Positions 50,506 through 58,898 of a stretch of 64,000 bases of DNA are shown here, piece by piece. Each line of letters opens with the position of its first letter. The stretch's first letter is position 1. Position numbers and translations under genes: made by a program. Under the pieces are notes generated by a model. It worked only from the letters and a program-made list of their open reading frames with translations, did not search any database and was not told the origin of the DNA. Source of the DNA: Marivivens donghaensis (GTDB lineage: Bacteria; Pseudomonadota; Alphaproteobacteria; Rhodobacterales; Rhodobacteraceae); NCBI RefSeq assembly GCF_030410045.1, contig NZ_JAUFRA010000001.1:248001-312000 (forward strand), written 5' to 3'.

Positions 50506-51402
50506 TCAGGGGCAAACCTCTGGCGCCGTTTCCAATTCCAGTGTCACAATTTCGATCCCATGAACCTCATGAAGCGTCGTGCGGATGTTCTGCCTGATCC
50601 AAGCGACATTCCCCCATGCACTTTGTGCGATAACGATATGGGCGGTGAGTGCGGTTTCGTGTTCTTGGGCGGACCAGAGCTTCAGGTGATGGAGGTCGCT
50701 CACGCCCTCTACCGCCATGATCGTTGTCTTCACGTTTTGGGGTGACAGATGCTCTGGCGTGCCGAGCATTAGGATGCGGATCACGCCTCCCATTTCGCCC
50801 GATGCCATCCACAGAATATACGCCGCGATGAGCAACGTGATCGCAGGGTCAATCCACACCCAGTCGAAAACGAGAATGGCTATTCCCGCAACGATGACGG
50901 CAACGGACCCCAATGCATCGGCGACGTTATGCAGGAACGCAGCACGGATATTCACGCTGTCTTTTGCCATGTGAAACGTCAGCCGAGCGGTCACGAGGTC
51001 AATCACAAGCGCAAGGCTGGCTAAACCTACAACCAACCAGCCATCAACGTGCTGGGGATCCAGAAATCGCATGACCGCCTCAAAAGCCAGCCACAGCCCG
51101 ACGAGGATCAGCGAGGTGTAATTTATCAACGCGGCTACGACTTCAGCGCGTCCGTAGCCAAAGGTCATGATGTCATCGGCGGGCCGACGGGCGATCTTGC
51201 GTGCGAAGAACGCAATGAACAGCGAAAGTGCGTCTGATAGGTTATGAAGGGCATCTGCGATAAGGGCGAGGCTGCCCGATAGAATGCCGCCAATGATCTG
51301 AGCCACCGTGAGCAATATGTTCACACCGACGGCCAGCGCCATACGGCCATCACCGGATTTGGGATCAATGTGATGGTGATGATGGTGGTGAGAATGGGCC
51401 AT
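50506..51402 (-). CDS. Cation diffusion facilitator, zinc-type
   Basis: A 298-residue metal/proton antiporter of the CDF family. It begins MAHSHHHHHHHIDPKSGDG, a His run that may collect metal. The membrane metal site residues are in ALIADALHNLSDALSLF (HxxxD) and in RAAFLHNVADALGSV (HxxxD), as in zinc exporters. A cytoplasmic C-terminal domain follows (VEGVSDLHHLKLWSAQEHETALTAHIVI in outline). It is divergent from a MerR regulator and has a promoter with 19-bp spacing, so it should be induced by excess zinc or a similar divalent metal. Confidence 0.93.
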   Translation of the reverse strand: MAHSHHHHHHHIDPKSGDGRMALAVGVNILLTVAQIIGGILSGSLALIADALHNLSDALSLFIAFFARKIARRPADDIMTFGYGRAEVVAALINYTSLILVGLWLAFEAVMRFLDPQHVDGWLVVGLASLALVIDLVTARLTFHMAKDSVNIRAAFLHNVADALGSVAVIVAGIAILVFDWVWIDPAITLLIAAYILWMASGEMGGVIRILMLGTPEHLSPQNVKTTIMAVEGVSDLHHLKLWSAQEHETALTAHIVIAQSAWGNVAWIRQNIRTTLHEVHGIEIVTLELETAPEVCP

Positions 51403-51431
51403 TTTATACCTTGAAATACTTGTCTCCTTCC

Positions 51432-51462
51432 ATCCTAATTCCTCTAGTCACTAGAGGTTCAA
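51432..51462 (-). promoter_or_regulatory. MerR-type promoter and operator of the CDF gene
   Basis: On the minus strand TTGAAC (51462-51457) and TAGGAT (51437-51432) are separated by 19 bases. The spacer holds the perfect inverted repeat CCTCTAGT-C-ACTAGAGG (51441-51457). An overlong spacer with a central dyad is the hallmark of MerR-family control, where the regulator untwists the DNA when metal binds. Confidence 0.9.
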
Positions 51463-51469
51463 GGGTAAA

Positions 51470-51901
51470 ATGTACTCCATCGGCGAATTATCAAAACGCA
51501 CGTCCGTAAAGGTCCCAACCATCCGATATTATGAGGAAATCGGCCTGATAGAACCGTTCGATAGGACGTCAGGAAATCAGCGGCGCTACGATGCTGAAGG
51601 TGTGCGTCGGTTGACGTTTATCAAACACGCGCGGGATTTGGGGCTGCCTCTAGATGCCGTGCGCGACTTGATCGCGATGGAGGATACGCCGGGGCGGCCC
51701 TGCGCAGAGGCCCATGCGATTGCGCGAACACATCTGGATCATATCCGTGAACGCATTGCCCGCCTACAGCGGCTAGAAGCGGAACTAGCGCGGATCGCGA
51801 TGACCCATGATCATGGGACTAGTGAGACTTGTGGGGTGCTAGAAGCTCTCGGCGACCATCACGGTTGCTCGACGGATCACGGTTTACTCGGTAGAGAGTA
51901 G
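51470..51901 (+). CDS. MerR family metal-responsive regulator (ZntR/CadR-like)
   Basis: A 143-residue regulator. The winged helix is MYSIGELSKRTSVKVPTIRYYEEIGLIEP in outline, followed by a long dimer helix. Candidate metal ligands are a Cys in GRPCAEAHA and a C-terminal cluster TSETCGVLEALGDHHGCSTDH. A Cys at the start of the dimer helix plus C-terminal Cys/His matches ZntR/CadR/PbrR proteins, so zinc, cadmium or lead is likely. It is divergent from the CDF exporter, with the operator between them. Its stop overlaps the convergent OmpA-family gene by 18 bases. Confidence 0.92.
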   Translation: MYSIGELSKRTSVKVPTIRYYEEIGLIEPFDRTSGNQRRYDAEGVRRLTFIKHARDLGLPLDAVRDLIAMEDTPGRPCAEAHAIARTHLDHIRERIARLQRLEAELARIAMTHDHGTSETCGVLEALGDHHGCSTDHGLLGRE

Positions 51902-52810
51902 TACAGCCTCAACGCGCCGATTGGCTTCGCGTCCCTCGGCAGTCAGGTTGGATGCGATCGGGGCCAAATACCCCGTTCCATCCGCTTCGAGTTGGGTCGC
52001 GGGCACGCCATAAGCTTCGATAAGGCGAGTCTGGACCGAGGTTGCACGCTGTCGGGACAGGGCAATGTTCCCCTCAAGTGAACCAGAGCTGTCGGTGTGG
52101 CCAACCAAAGCAATCCTTCGATCTGGGTTTTGGAGCAGATAGTCCGACAGGGTCGCGAGGCTTTCAAACGGCCCCGGCCCGAGGGTCGATGACCCGCTTT
52201 CAAACCGAAGATCAGCGAGCGCCACATGCCCTGTATTTTCCAAAATTGCTGCCAAACCCTCTTCGGTTGGGGCCGCTAATTCAGGTAAAACCGATTGAAT
52301 CGTTTCTGTTGTCGCATCAGCCAATGGTGCTTCACCAGCCCCAACGCGTGTGATCTGCACAAACCCTGCTGCTGCTGTTTTGCTGATAACAAGAGCGACC
52401 GTGTCCGAAGGGCCTGTGGCGGCGATATATCGAAAATCACCCAAATCGACGCGCATATCGGGCGGAGCCGCGACATCGATAGCAAAGCGGAAATCGAAGC
52501 CGCCGCAATCTTCGGTGCGGCATTCATAAATCACGTCATAGCCTTCGGCGTCCAACTGCTGCCTGAAGGGTGACAGGATTTGGAGCGTTGTTAGCCCAGC
52601 GGCATCAATCGTCCACACCTCTGTCGTGACGGTGCCATCAATGATCTGCATTGGCACGGATTGACCATCCCAGGGACCCGTTGCGATGTTAAAGCTCTGA
52701 AGTGGGGTGTCCACCAGAGCGGTCCGCGACGCATTCGCAGGCATATCTATCGTCAACGCCAAACCGAACGTCGGACTACACAACAGAACGAAAGATAAGA
52801 AACGGATCAT
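51884..52810 (-). CDS. OmpA-family protein
   Basis: A 308-residue exported protein with signal peptide (MIRFLSFVLLCSPTFGLA). The N-terminal 180 residues form a domain I do not recognise, with one Cys pair (ECRTEDCGG). The C-terminal OmpA domain (about 195-305) has the peptidoglycan-binding residues in VGHTDSSGSLEGNIALSRQRA and in GREANRRVE. It should tether to the cell wall from the periplasm or outer membrane. The start overlaps the stop of the fusion gene upstream by four bases. Confidence 0.87.
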   Translation of the reverse strand: MIRFLSFVLLCSPTFGLALTIDMPANASRTALVDTPLQSFNIATGPWDGQSVPMQIIDGTVTTEVWTIDAAGLTTLQILSPFRQQLDAEGYDVIYECRTEDCGGFDFRFAIDVAAPPDMRVDLGDFRYIAATGPSDTVALVISKTAAAGFVQITRVGAGEAPLADATTETIQSVLPELAAPTEEGLAAILENTGHVALADLRFESGSSTLGPGPFESLATLSDYLLQNPDRRIALVGHTDSSGSLEGNIALSRQRATSVQTRLIEAYGVPATQLEADGTGYLAPIASNLTAEGREANRRVEAVLLSTE

Positions 52811-54096
52811 CGGGCCTGCGAATGGTATTCGTCGTTAGGACGCATGTCGGTGGCCGAAGCGATCCGGTTGGTCATGTTAAAGAAGCCAGCGACCGACGCG
52901 ATGTCCCAGATGTCACGGTCTGTAAAGCCAGTATCGCGAAGGGCTTGGCGATCGCGCTCGGTTACCTTGGCGCTGGAAACGGTGATGAGTTCGGCAAATT
53001 CCAGCATCGCGGTTTGCCGCGCATCCAAATCTGCCGCACGCCAGTTCATGACGAGCATTTCGCCCAAGATTGGATTGCCTGACAATTCGCGAACGGCAGC
53101 ACCATGTGCAGTTAGGCAGTAGAAACATTTATTCACCGATGACACGACAACCGCGATCATCTCACGCTCTAACTTGCTGAGGCCAGAGGCGGCGAGCATG
53201 ATGTCGTTATACATGCCGGTAAACGCATTTAGCTTATCAATATCAAATGCATAGGCTTGCAGGACGTTAGGGATCATACCCAGTTTTTCCTGACAAATAT
53301 CGAAATATTTCTGAGTTGCCTCGGGCAGCGGATTGACCATTGGCAGGTCGAGCGCGGTCGGTTTTTTTGTCACGGTATACTCCGGCAGAATTCTGTAGTG
53401 GTAGTGTCCCACAACGTCGAACCCGAGGGAAGCATAGAGCGCGTTTGCCCCCACATTTGCCTCGGTCACGACCAAGGCAAAATGGGTCGCACCGTTTTCG
53501 CGAGCCCAGAACGCCATCGCGCGGATCATGTGGGCGGCTAATCCCTGACGGCGGAACCGCTGCGCAACTTCGAGCGCATGGAACATTGCGATGCCGTTGC
53601 AGATCCCGACATAGGCCGTGCCTGCCGGAGTATCGTCTAGACGCCCGAGGATAGTAGTCTTCTGGCAATCGGCTCGTTCCATCACGGCAAGGCGGGCCGG
53701 CCCAATTCCACCCTCTGCCCAGATGTCAGCTTGGATCGCTAAGGCAGGCCAAACTTCAAAGGTTGTGACAGGGGGCGGACGATGCGTGGCGATCCGATCA
53801 ATCGGCGCGGCGTAGAGCGTCACTGGATCCTTGATCCGATACCCTTTGCCCGCCAGAATCGTGTCAAAATCAGCCTCCCCGTCGCGTATCATGAACTGGC
53901 ATGGTTGCCCCAGTGCGCGCATCGCATCTTCAGCAAGGGGTAGGTCTGCTTCGCCAGCAGGCCCCGTTGCGGCAGAAACACGGCTCCCGCCACCTTGGCC
54001 TTCGCGAATTATAAAAGGGCCGACGGTGGTGCGATTGGCAGAGGGCCACGTATTTTCAATGACGTCATAGAGTTCGGCGGCTGTAGGGTTGCTCAT
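52807..54096 (-). CDS. Fusion of GNAT acetyltransferase and AhpD-like peroxidase-related domain
   Basis: A single 429-residue frame. Residues 1-241 are a GNAT fold (ALEVAQRFRRQGLAAHMIRAMAFWA; TEANVGANALYASLGFDVVGHYHYR, in outline). Residues 242-429 are a carboxymuconolactone decarboxylase/AhpD-type domain with the CxxC and His of the redox site (NKCFYCLTAHGAAV). The junction has its own GTG codon (53373) with GGAG seven bases before it and a TGA one base out of frame (GTGA), exactly like a stop-start overlap of two separate genes. So this may be a true fusion, or two genes joined by a small indel, with internal initiation still possible. Confidence 0.8.
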   Translation of the reverse strand: MSNPTAAELYDVIENTWPSANRTTVGPFIIREGQGGGSRVSAATGPAGEADLPLAEDAMRALGQPCQFMIRDGEADFDTILAGKGYRIKDPVTLYAAPIDRIATHRPPPVTTFEVWPALAIQADIWAEGGIGPARLAVMERADCQKTTILGRLDDTPAGTAYVGICNGIAMFHALEVAQRFRRQGLAAHMIRAMAFWARENGATHFALVVTEANVGANALYASLGFDVVGHYHYRILPEYTVTKKPTALDLPMVNPLPEATQKYFDICQEKLGMIPNVLQAYAFDIDKLNAFTGMYNDIMLAASGLSKLEREMIAVVVSSVNKCFYCLTAHGAAVRELSGNPILGEMLVMNWRAADLDARQTAMLEFAELITVSSAKVTERDRQALRDTGFTDRDIWDIASVAGFFNMTNRIASATDMRPNDEYHSQAR

Positions 54097-54815
54097 GCTT
54101 GAAACAGTCCTGCGAGTTTGACGATTGCCTGATCGACGCGTGCACCGTCCGAGCCACGTATCACGATATTTGACCCGTGAACGCCATCGATGATGAACGG
54201 ATAAGAGCCGATGGAAAGGTCAGAGAATTCGGCGGCCAATTCCGAGAGCGGCCCCGCAATGGTCCCTTCACCCTGATTGATCCGGTAGGTTTGGGATAGC
54301 AATGGCGCACCGCCAGTCAGTGATGGCAGGACGGAGGCCACCATGGCTTGAAAGACTGAGGGAACCCCTGCCATGACGTGCACGTTCCCGAGGCTGAACC
54401 CAGGCGCCGTTGAGACAGGGTTTTCGATAAGGCAGGCCGTGTCAGGAATGCGAGCCATGCGTTGGCGGGCTGCGTTAAATTCTTGCCCGCGCGCATCGTA
54501 GTGCGCTTTGAGCAGGTCATAGGCATCCTGACGAATGTCGATCCCGACGCCAAACGCTGCTGCAATACAGTCGGCCGTGATGTCATCATGCGTTGGCCCG
54601 ATGCCGCCAGAGGTAAAGACGGATCCATATGTTTCACGCAATGCATTGACCGCAGAGATGATCGCCTCGCGGTCGTCAGAGACAACGCGGACTTCTTTTA
54701 GGTCGATGCCGACTTCGGTCAGCCGCCCAGCCAGATAGTGCATATTGCTGTCGCGGGTGCGCCCTGACAGGATTTCATCTCCAATGATAAGAATGGCGGC
54801 AGTTGGGTTTGGCAT
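54093..54815 (-). CDS. CinA N-terminal-domain protein (MoaB/MogA-like fold)
   Basis: A 240-residue protein equal to the N-terminal, molybdopterin-binding-like domain of CinA, without the amidohydrolase domain. Motifs are AAILIIGDEILSGRTRDSN, SGGIGPTHDD and GNVHVMAGVPSVFQAM. Such short forms are common in alphaproteobacteria and may act as ADP-ribose or nicotinamide-nucleotide pyrophosphatases, as shown for some CinA proteins. The ATG at 54815 follows GGAG by six bases; one four codons earlier does not. It overlaps the fusion gene by four bases and is divergent from sfsA. Confidence 0.88.
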   Translation of the reverse strand: MPNPTAAILIIGDEILSGRTRDSNMHYLAGRLTEVGIDLKEVRVVSDDREAIISAVNALRETYGSVFTSGGIGPTHDDITADCIAAAFGVGIDIRQDAYDLLKAHYDARGQEFNAARQRMARIPDTACLIENPVSTAPGFSLGNVHVMAGVPSVFQAMVASVLPSLTGGAPLLSQTYRINQGEGTIAGPLSELAAEFSDLSIGSYPFIIDGVHGSNIVIRGSDGARVDQAIVKLAGLFQA

Positions 54816-54856
54816 CGGCTTCTCCATATCCTTCAGAATGGGTATAGAACTGGACT

Positions 54857-55567
54857 ATGCAGTTTTCCACACCATTGATCCCCGCTCGCCTCATCCGCCG
54901 CTATAAACGGTTCCTCGCGGACTGTCGTTTGGAGGATGGGCGTGAGGTCGTGGCACATTGCGCCAACCCCGGTAGCATGATGGGCCTTGCGAATGAGGGG
55001 AGCAAGATATGGCTCGAACCCAATGACGACCCCAAAAAGAAGCTGAAATATGGTTGGCGTCTCGTGGACCACGAGAACGGACATTTCGCGGGCGTTGATA
55101 CTTCGGTTCCGAACCGTGCGTTGAAAGAGGCGCTCGAAAAGCGCGAGATTGCGGCGCTTTCGGGTTACACGGTGGTCAGGCCTGAAGTGAAATACGACGA
55201 AAATAGCCGGATCGATTTTCTATTGTCTGGCGATGGCGTGAGAGACGCTTGGGTTGAGGTCAAATCGGTTACGCTGTCCCGACAGACGGGACTAGCCGAG
55301 TTTCCCGATAGCGTGACTGCGCGCGGGGCAAAGCATATGGGGGAGCTGGCTAAAATGGCAGAGGCAGGAGACCGCGCCATTGTTTTGTTTCTCGTTCAGA
55401 GAACAGATTGCGACCGCATGGTGCCAGCTGCCGATATCGACCCCAAATACACAAACGCGCTGAGCGATGCGGTAGCAGCTGGCGTCGAGGTCATCGCGCT
55501 TTCGACCCGCATTTCACCAAAAGGTGTCGAGATCGCGGGCGAGATCCCGTTTTCGCTGTCAGTCTGA
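54857..55567 (+). CDS. sfsA: SfsA, DNA/RNA nuclease
   Basis: A 236-residue protein. The SfsA pattern is plain: RYKRFLADCRLEDGREVVAHCANPGSM in outline, NRALKEAL, then the nuclease-like core RIDFLLSGDG...AWVEVKSVTL with acidic D/E/K residues, and FPDSVTARGAKHM. In E. coli SfsA was first linked to sugar fermentation and later classed as a nuclease. The length is normal. It is followed 59 bases later by map on the same strand. Confidence 0.93.
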   Translation: MQFSTPLIPARLIRRYKRFLADCRLEDGREVVAHCANPGSMMGLANEGSKIWLEPNDDPKKKLKYGWRLVDHENGHFAGVDTSVPNRALKEALEKREIAALSGYTVVRPEVKYDENSRIDFLLSGDGVRDAWVEVKSVTLSRQTGLAEFPDSVTARGAKHMGELAKMAEAGDRAIVLFLVQRTDCDRMVPAADIDPKYTNALSDAVAAGVEVIALSTRISPKGVEIAGEIPFSLSV

Positions 55568-55626
55568 GGTCTGGCCCTTTTCGGGGAAGGCTAATAAAGA
55601 GGTCAGCAGAAACAAGGAGACTGACT

Positions 55627-56439
55627 GTGACCGAAGATCTGCGTGGACGACTGACCAAAGACGGAATTCGCATTTATGAAGATGCCGATTTTGCTGGTAT
55701 GCATGCGGCGGGCAAGGTTGCAGCACAGATCCTTGATGACATCATTCCTTTCATCCAGCCGGGTGTGACGACCGCCGAGCTCGACGCAAAGATTACCGAA
55801 ATGGTGAACGACAGCGGCTCGACCTCGGCTACGATTGGTTACAAAGGCTACCAGCACGCCAGCTGTATCAGCATGAACCACGTTGTTTGCCACGGTATCC
55901 CGAGCGAGAAGAAACTCAAAGACGGTGATATCCTGAACATCGACGTGACCGTGATCGTTGATGGTTGGTTTGGCGATACGAGCCGCATGTATGTTGCGGG
56001 TTCGATGTCGCGTAAGGCAGAGCGTCTGATCCAAGTCACTCACGACGCGCTGATGTTAGGCATTGAGGCAGCGAAACCGGGTAATCGCTTTGGCGACATC
56101 GGTCACGCGATCCAGAGCTATGTTGAGAGCCACCGTATGTCCGTTGTGCGCGACTTCTGTGGTCATGGCTTGGGACGTGTTTTCCATGCTGCGCCGAACG
56201 TGCTGCACTACGGTCGTCCGGGAACTGGGCCGCTTCTCGAGGAAGGCATGTTCTTTACCATCGAGCCGATGGTGAACCTTGGTCGTCCTGAGACCAAAGT
56301 GCTCGCTGATGATTGGACTGCTGTGACCCGTGATAAATCGCTGTCTGCGCAGTTCGAACATTCGGTCGGTATCCGCGCAGATGGTGCAGAAATTTTCACG
56401 CTCTCACCCTCGGGGAAATTCCACCCAACTTACCTCTGA
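55627..56439 (+). CDS. map: Methionine aminopeptidase, type I
   Basis: A 270-residue enzyme that removes the initiator Met from nascent proteins. The five metal ligands are recognisable: D in LNIDVTVIVDGWFGDTSRM (two Asp), H in GHGLGRVFH, E in FFTIEPMV and E in QFEHSVGI. The start is GTG at 55627 with AAGGAG seven bases before it; the frame is open 73 codons further upstream over sfsA, which is rejected. The length is normal for the type. Confidence 0.95.
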   Translation: MTEDLRGRLTKDGIRIYEDADFAGMHAAGKVAAQILDDIIPFIQPGVTTAELDAKITEMVNDSGSTSATIGYKGYQHASCISMNHVVCHGIPSEKKLKDGDILNIDVTVIVDGWFGDTSRMYVAGSMSRKAERLIQVTHDALMLGIEAAKPGNRFGDIGHAIQSYVESHRMSVVRDFCGHGLGRVFHAAPNVLHYGRPGTGPLLEEGMFFTIEPMVNLGRPETKVLADDWTAVTRDKSLSAQFEHSVGIRADGAEIFTLSPSGKFHPTYL

Positions 56440-56519
56440 TCGGTAGGGGGGGTGCCTCTGCTTTTCAATCGTTTGGTAAAATAAAACTTGCGGACGGTTG
56501 CGCTAAACCATTTGCATCA

Positions 56520-56542
56520 CCTTGCAATTTTAAGGTGCAAGG
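56520..56542. promoter_or_regulatory. Inverted repeat upstream of the dctP-like gene
   Basis: CCTTGCA and TGCAAGG are 7-bp inverted copies with a 9-bp spacer, about 65 bases before the start at 56607. A second dyad, CACCTT / AAGGTG (56518-56537), overlaps it. It is a candidate operator for a sugar or acid regulator, or a terminator of map without T run. Confidence 0.4.
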
Positions 56543-56606
56543 CATAGGTGAAGGGTGTCGCTAGCGGCGGCATCCCCCTGACATTCATCATCTTAGGAGG
56601 TCTGAA

Positions 56607-57653
56607 ATGACCCTAAAGAGTGCTGCGTTTGCAGCTGTGATGGGCTGTGCGGTGACGCCTGCTGTAGCCCAAGAATACACCCTACATTTTCAACACTTCG
56701 TGTCGCCGCTTTCGGCGAACCCGACCTATTTCATGGAGCCGTGGGCAAAAGCGATCGAAGAACAATCGGGCGGTCGCCTCAAGATCGTCTTGCACCCGTT
56801 CATGGAATTGGGTGGTGCCGCGCCAGAAATGTACGACATGATTGCTGATGGCATCGTGGATGGCGGCTGGGTGATCCCCGGATATGAGGCTGGCCGTTTC
56901 CCCGAAGCTGAGGCGCTCGAATTACCTTTCATGACGACCAAATCGGCGGAAGAAGCCTCTGCCGCTGCGTGGGAGTATACGCAAGAGTTCCTGTTGGACG
57001 ACTTTGCAGATGTTCATCTGATCGCCGCGCACATGCATGGGCCAGGGCTGGTGCACAAACGTGGCCCGCTGATTGAAACGGTTGAAGACTTCAACGGCCT
57101 GACGCTCCGCGGGCCGACCCGCACGGCGACGATGCTGTTGGAAAAATTGGGTGCAACAGCGGTTGGTATGCCCGTGCCTGCGTTCCCTGAGGCGCTTGCG
57201 AAGGGCGTCGTTGATGGCGGTGCGATCACGTGGGAGCAATCCCCGTCGCTAAAGCTTGATGAATTGACGGACAGTCATTCGGATGTCGCTGGCGATCACG
57301 CGCTCTACAACCTCTACTTCTTGTGGGCGATGAACCAGGACGTCTACGATAGCCTGCCTGCTGACCTTCAGGCGATCATCGACGCCAACTCTGGTCTCTA
57401 TGCGAGCCGTTGGGCGGGTTACGCGCACGACACAGGTGATGCGCTGGGCCGCGAGATTATGGCTGCCGCAAACGACATTGGCGAAATCAGCGAGACGGAA
57501 ACCGCACGTATGATTTCACTGGGTGACGAGGTCGTTGTGGAATGGATCGCAGAAATGGATGCCAAGGGCTTTGATGGCGCGGCATTGGTCGAGGCAGCAC
57601 GGTCCGATGTTGCTGCAGCGGCAGGAACCAAAGGCGCTTTTGTTCAGAACTGA
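56607..57653 (+). CDS. TRAP transporter solute-binding protein, DctP family
   Basis: A 348-residue periplasmic protein with signal peptide (SAAFAAVMGCAVTPAVA). The DctP fold is supported by ANPTYFMEPWAKAIEEQSGGRLKIVLHP in outline, MYDMIADGIVDGGWVIPGY, and the ligand-binding Arg region FNGLTLRGPTRTATMLLEKLG. C4-dicarboxylates, keto acids or other carboxylates are possible ligands. No DctQ or DctM membrane gene is next to it, so it is an orphan binding protein served by a system elsewhere. TAGGAGG precedes the ATG. A terminator follows. Confidence 0.9.
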   Translation: MTLKSAAFAAVMGCAVTPAVAQEYTLHFQHFVSPLSANPTYFMEPWAKAIEEQSGGRLKIVLHPFMELGGAAPEMYDMIADGIVDGGWVIPGYEAGRFPEAEALELPFMTTKSAEEASAAAWEYTQEFLLDDFADVHLIAAHMHGPGLVHKRGPLIETVEDFNGLTLRGPTRTATMLLEKLGATAVGMPVPAFPEALAKGVVDGGAITWEQSPSLKLDELTDSHSDVAGDHALYNLYFLWAMNQDVYDSLPADLQAIIDANSGLYASRWAGYAHDTGDALGREIMAAANDIGEISETETARMISLGDEVVVEWIAEMDAKGFDGAALVEAARSDVAAAAGTKGAFVQN

Positions 57654-57671
57654 CTGCGTCTGTAATTGACG

Positions 57672-57698
57672 AAAGGGGCCGCGCTTGCGGCCCTTTTT
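57672..57698. terminator. Terminator after the dctP-like gene
   Basis: An 11-bp stem with one G-T pair (AAAGGGGCCGC / GCGGCCCTTTT), loop GCTT, followed by TTTTT. It sits between convergent genes and touches the end of the HAD gene. Confidence 0.88.
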
Positions 57699-58338
57699 AT
57701 TTGACCAGCCGTGCGTGAAGGTCTGCCATCGAATAGGCGATATCGACCCCAAGAGGTTCGAGCTTATCTGCTCCCCCATGTTCAGAATAGCCGATAAACT
57801 GGGTTCCTGCCGCGACGGCTGCGCCTGCCCCAGCGGTGCTGTCGTCGATCATGAAGGTACGCACTGGCGATGCGTTCGCTTGCTTCATCGCTGCGACCAA
57901 CATACCCGCTTTGGGCTTCGGTTCTTGAACGTGGCCTGAATACATACGGTCTTTGAGGCGATCGAAAAGCCCGTATGGCGAGAGGGTCACGCGCATTTTG
58001 TCGATGGCTCCGTTAGACGCGATGGCGATGCGGGTGCCTTGTGCTTCGAGCGCGTCAAAGAGATCAATCACACCGTCCGAAAGCGGAACACCTTGGCCCA
58101 AGACTTCGAACATTTCGGCATAGAGATCGCTGACCCAATTGTCAGGCAGTGTCAGCCCACGTTCACGTCCTGCCCGATGAATGTCATGCAGCGTCTGCCC
58201 CACAAACAGTTCATGAACTCCAGCTTTGTCCAATGGAAACCCAAAGCCAGTGAGGTTCTTCGCGATTGCGTCACAGGTCGGACCTTCACTGTCGACGATC
58301 ACACCGTCGCAATCGAAAATAACCAAATCAGGTATCAT
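57697..58338 (-). CDS. HAD-superfamily hydrolase, subclass IA
   Basis: A 213-residue phosphatase of the phosphoglycolate phosphatase / beta-phosphoglucomutase type. Motif I is VIFDCDGVIVDSEG (DxD), motif II ASNGA, motif III EPKPKAGM and motif IV MIDDSTAGAGAAVAAG. A helical cap lies between about 18 and 85. The substrate is unknown. The start overlaps the rsmD stop (ATGA), so the two are cotranscribed. Confidence 0.9.
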   Translation of the reverse strand: MIPDLVIFDCDGVIVDSEGPTCDAIAKNLTGFGFPLDKAGVHELFVGQTLHDIHRAGRERGLTLPDNWVSDLYAEMFEVLGQGVPLSDGVIDLFDALEAQGTRIAIASNGAIDKMRVTLSPYGLFDRLKDRMYSGHVQEPKPKAGMLVAAMKQANASPVRTFMIDDSTAGAGAAVAAGTQFIGYSEHGGADKLEPLGVDIAYSMADLHARLVK

Positions 58339-58898
58339 AACTGTCTTTCGAGAATAGAAATATACGTGTCGCCATACCGTCTTTGATCTAAAAGCGCAAA
58401 GTCAGCAGGTGTGACCTGCGGTGCGTTTTCTTCCCAAACGATGATGGCATCATCGGCGATCCAACCGCCGTTCAAGGCCGCGTCGAGGGCTTTCTGGCCC
58501 ATCGCCTTTCCATAGGGCGGGTCGAGAAAAACAAGTTGAGCGGGCTCGCCAACATTGGGGCCCAGCTTTGTCGCATCGCGTCCGATGAGCGTGCAATCAG
58601 ACGAACGTTTTAGCTTGGCGATATTCTCGCGGATGAGCTTTTGTGCGACGCGGCCATCATCGACAAAGGTAACATGGGCTGCGCCGCGTGACAGGGCCTC
58701 AAGCCCCAATGCGCCGGTGCCCGCAAACAGATCTAGGACACGTGCGTCCTCAATTGGATCTCCAAATTTTCCGCCAAGTAGGACGTTGAACAAGCTTTCG
58801 CGAACGCGATCCGTCGTCGGCCTAAGGTGCGCGCCTGCGTCCCCTTTGCCGACAGCGGCGAGGGCGTGACCTCTATGCGCTCCGCCAATGATCCTCAC
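58335..58898 (-). CDS. rsmD: 16S rRNA (guanine966-N2)-methyltransferase
   Basis: A 187-residue SAM-dependent methyltransferase. RIIGGAHRGHAL at the start, RPTTDRVRESLFNVL, the SAM motif VLDLFAGTGALGLEALSRGA in outline, and the catalytic FLDPPYGKA are diagnostic. It methylates G966 of the small-subunit RNA. It overlaps both neighbours by four bases (ferredoxin reductase upstream, HAD gene downstream). Confidence 0.94.
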   Translation of the reverse strand: MRIIGGAHRGHALAAVGKGDAGAHLRPTTDRVRESLFNVLLGGKFGDPIEDARVLDLFAGTGALGLEALSRGAAHVTFVDDGRVAQKLIRENIAKLKRSSDCTLIGRDATKLGPNVGEPAQLVFLDPPYGKAMGQKALDAALNGGWIADDAIIVWEENAPQVTPADFALLDQRRYGDTYISILERQL

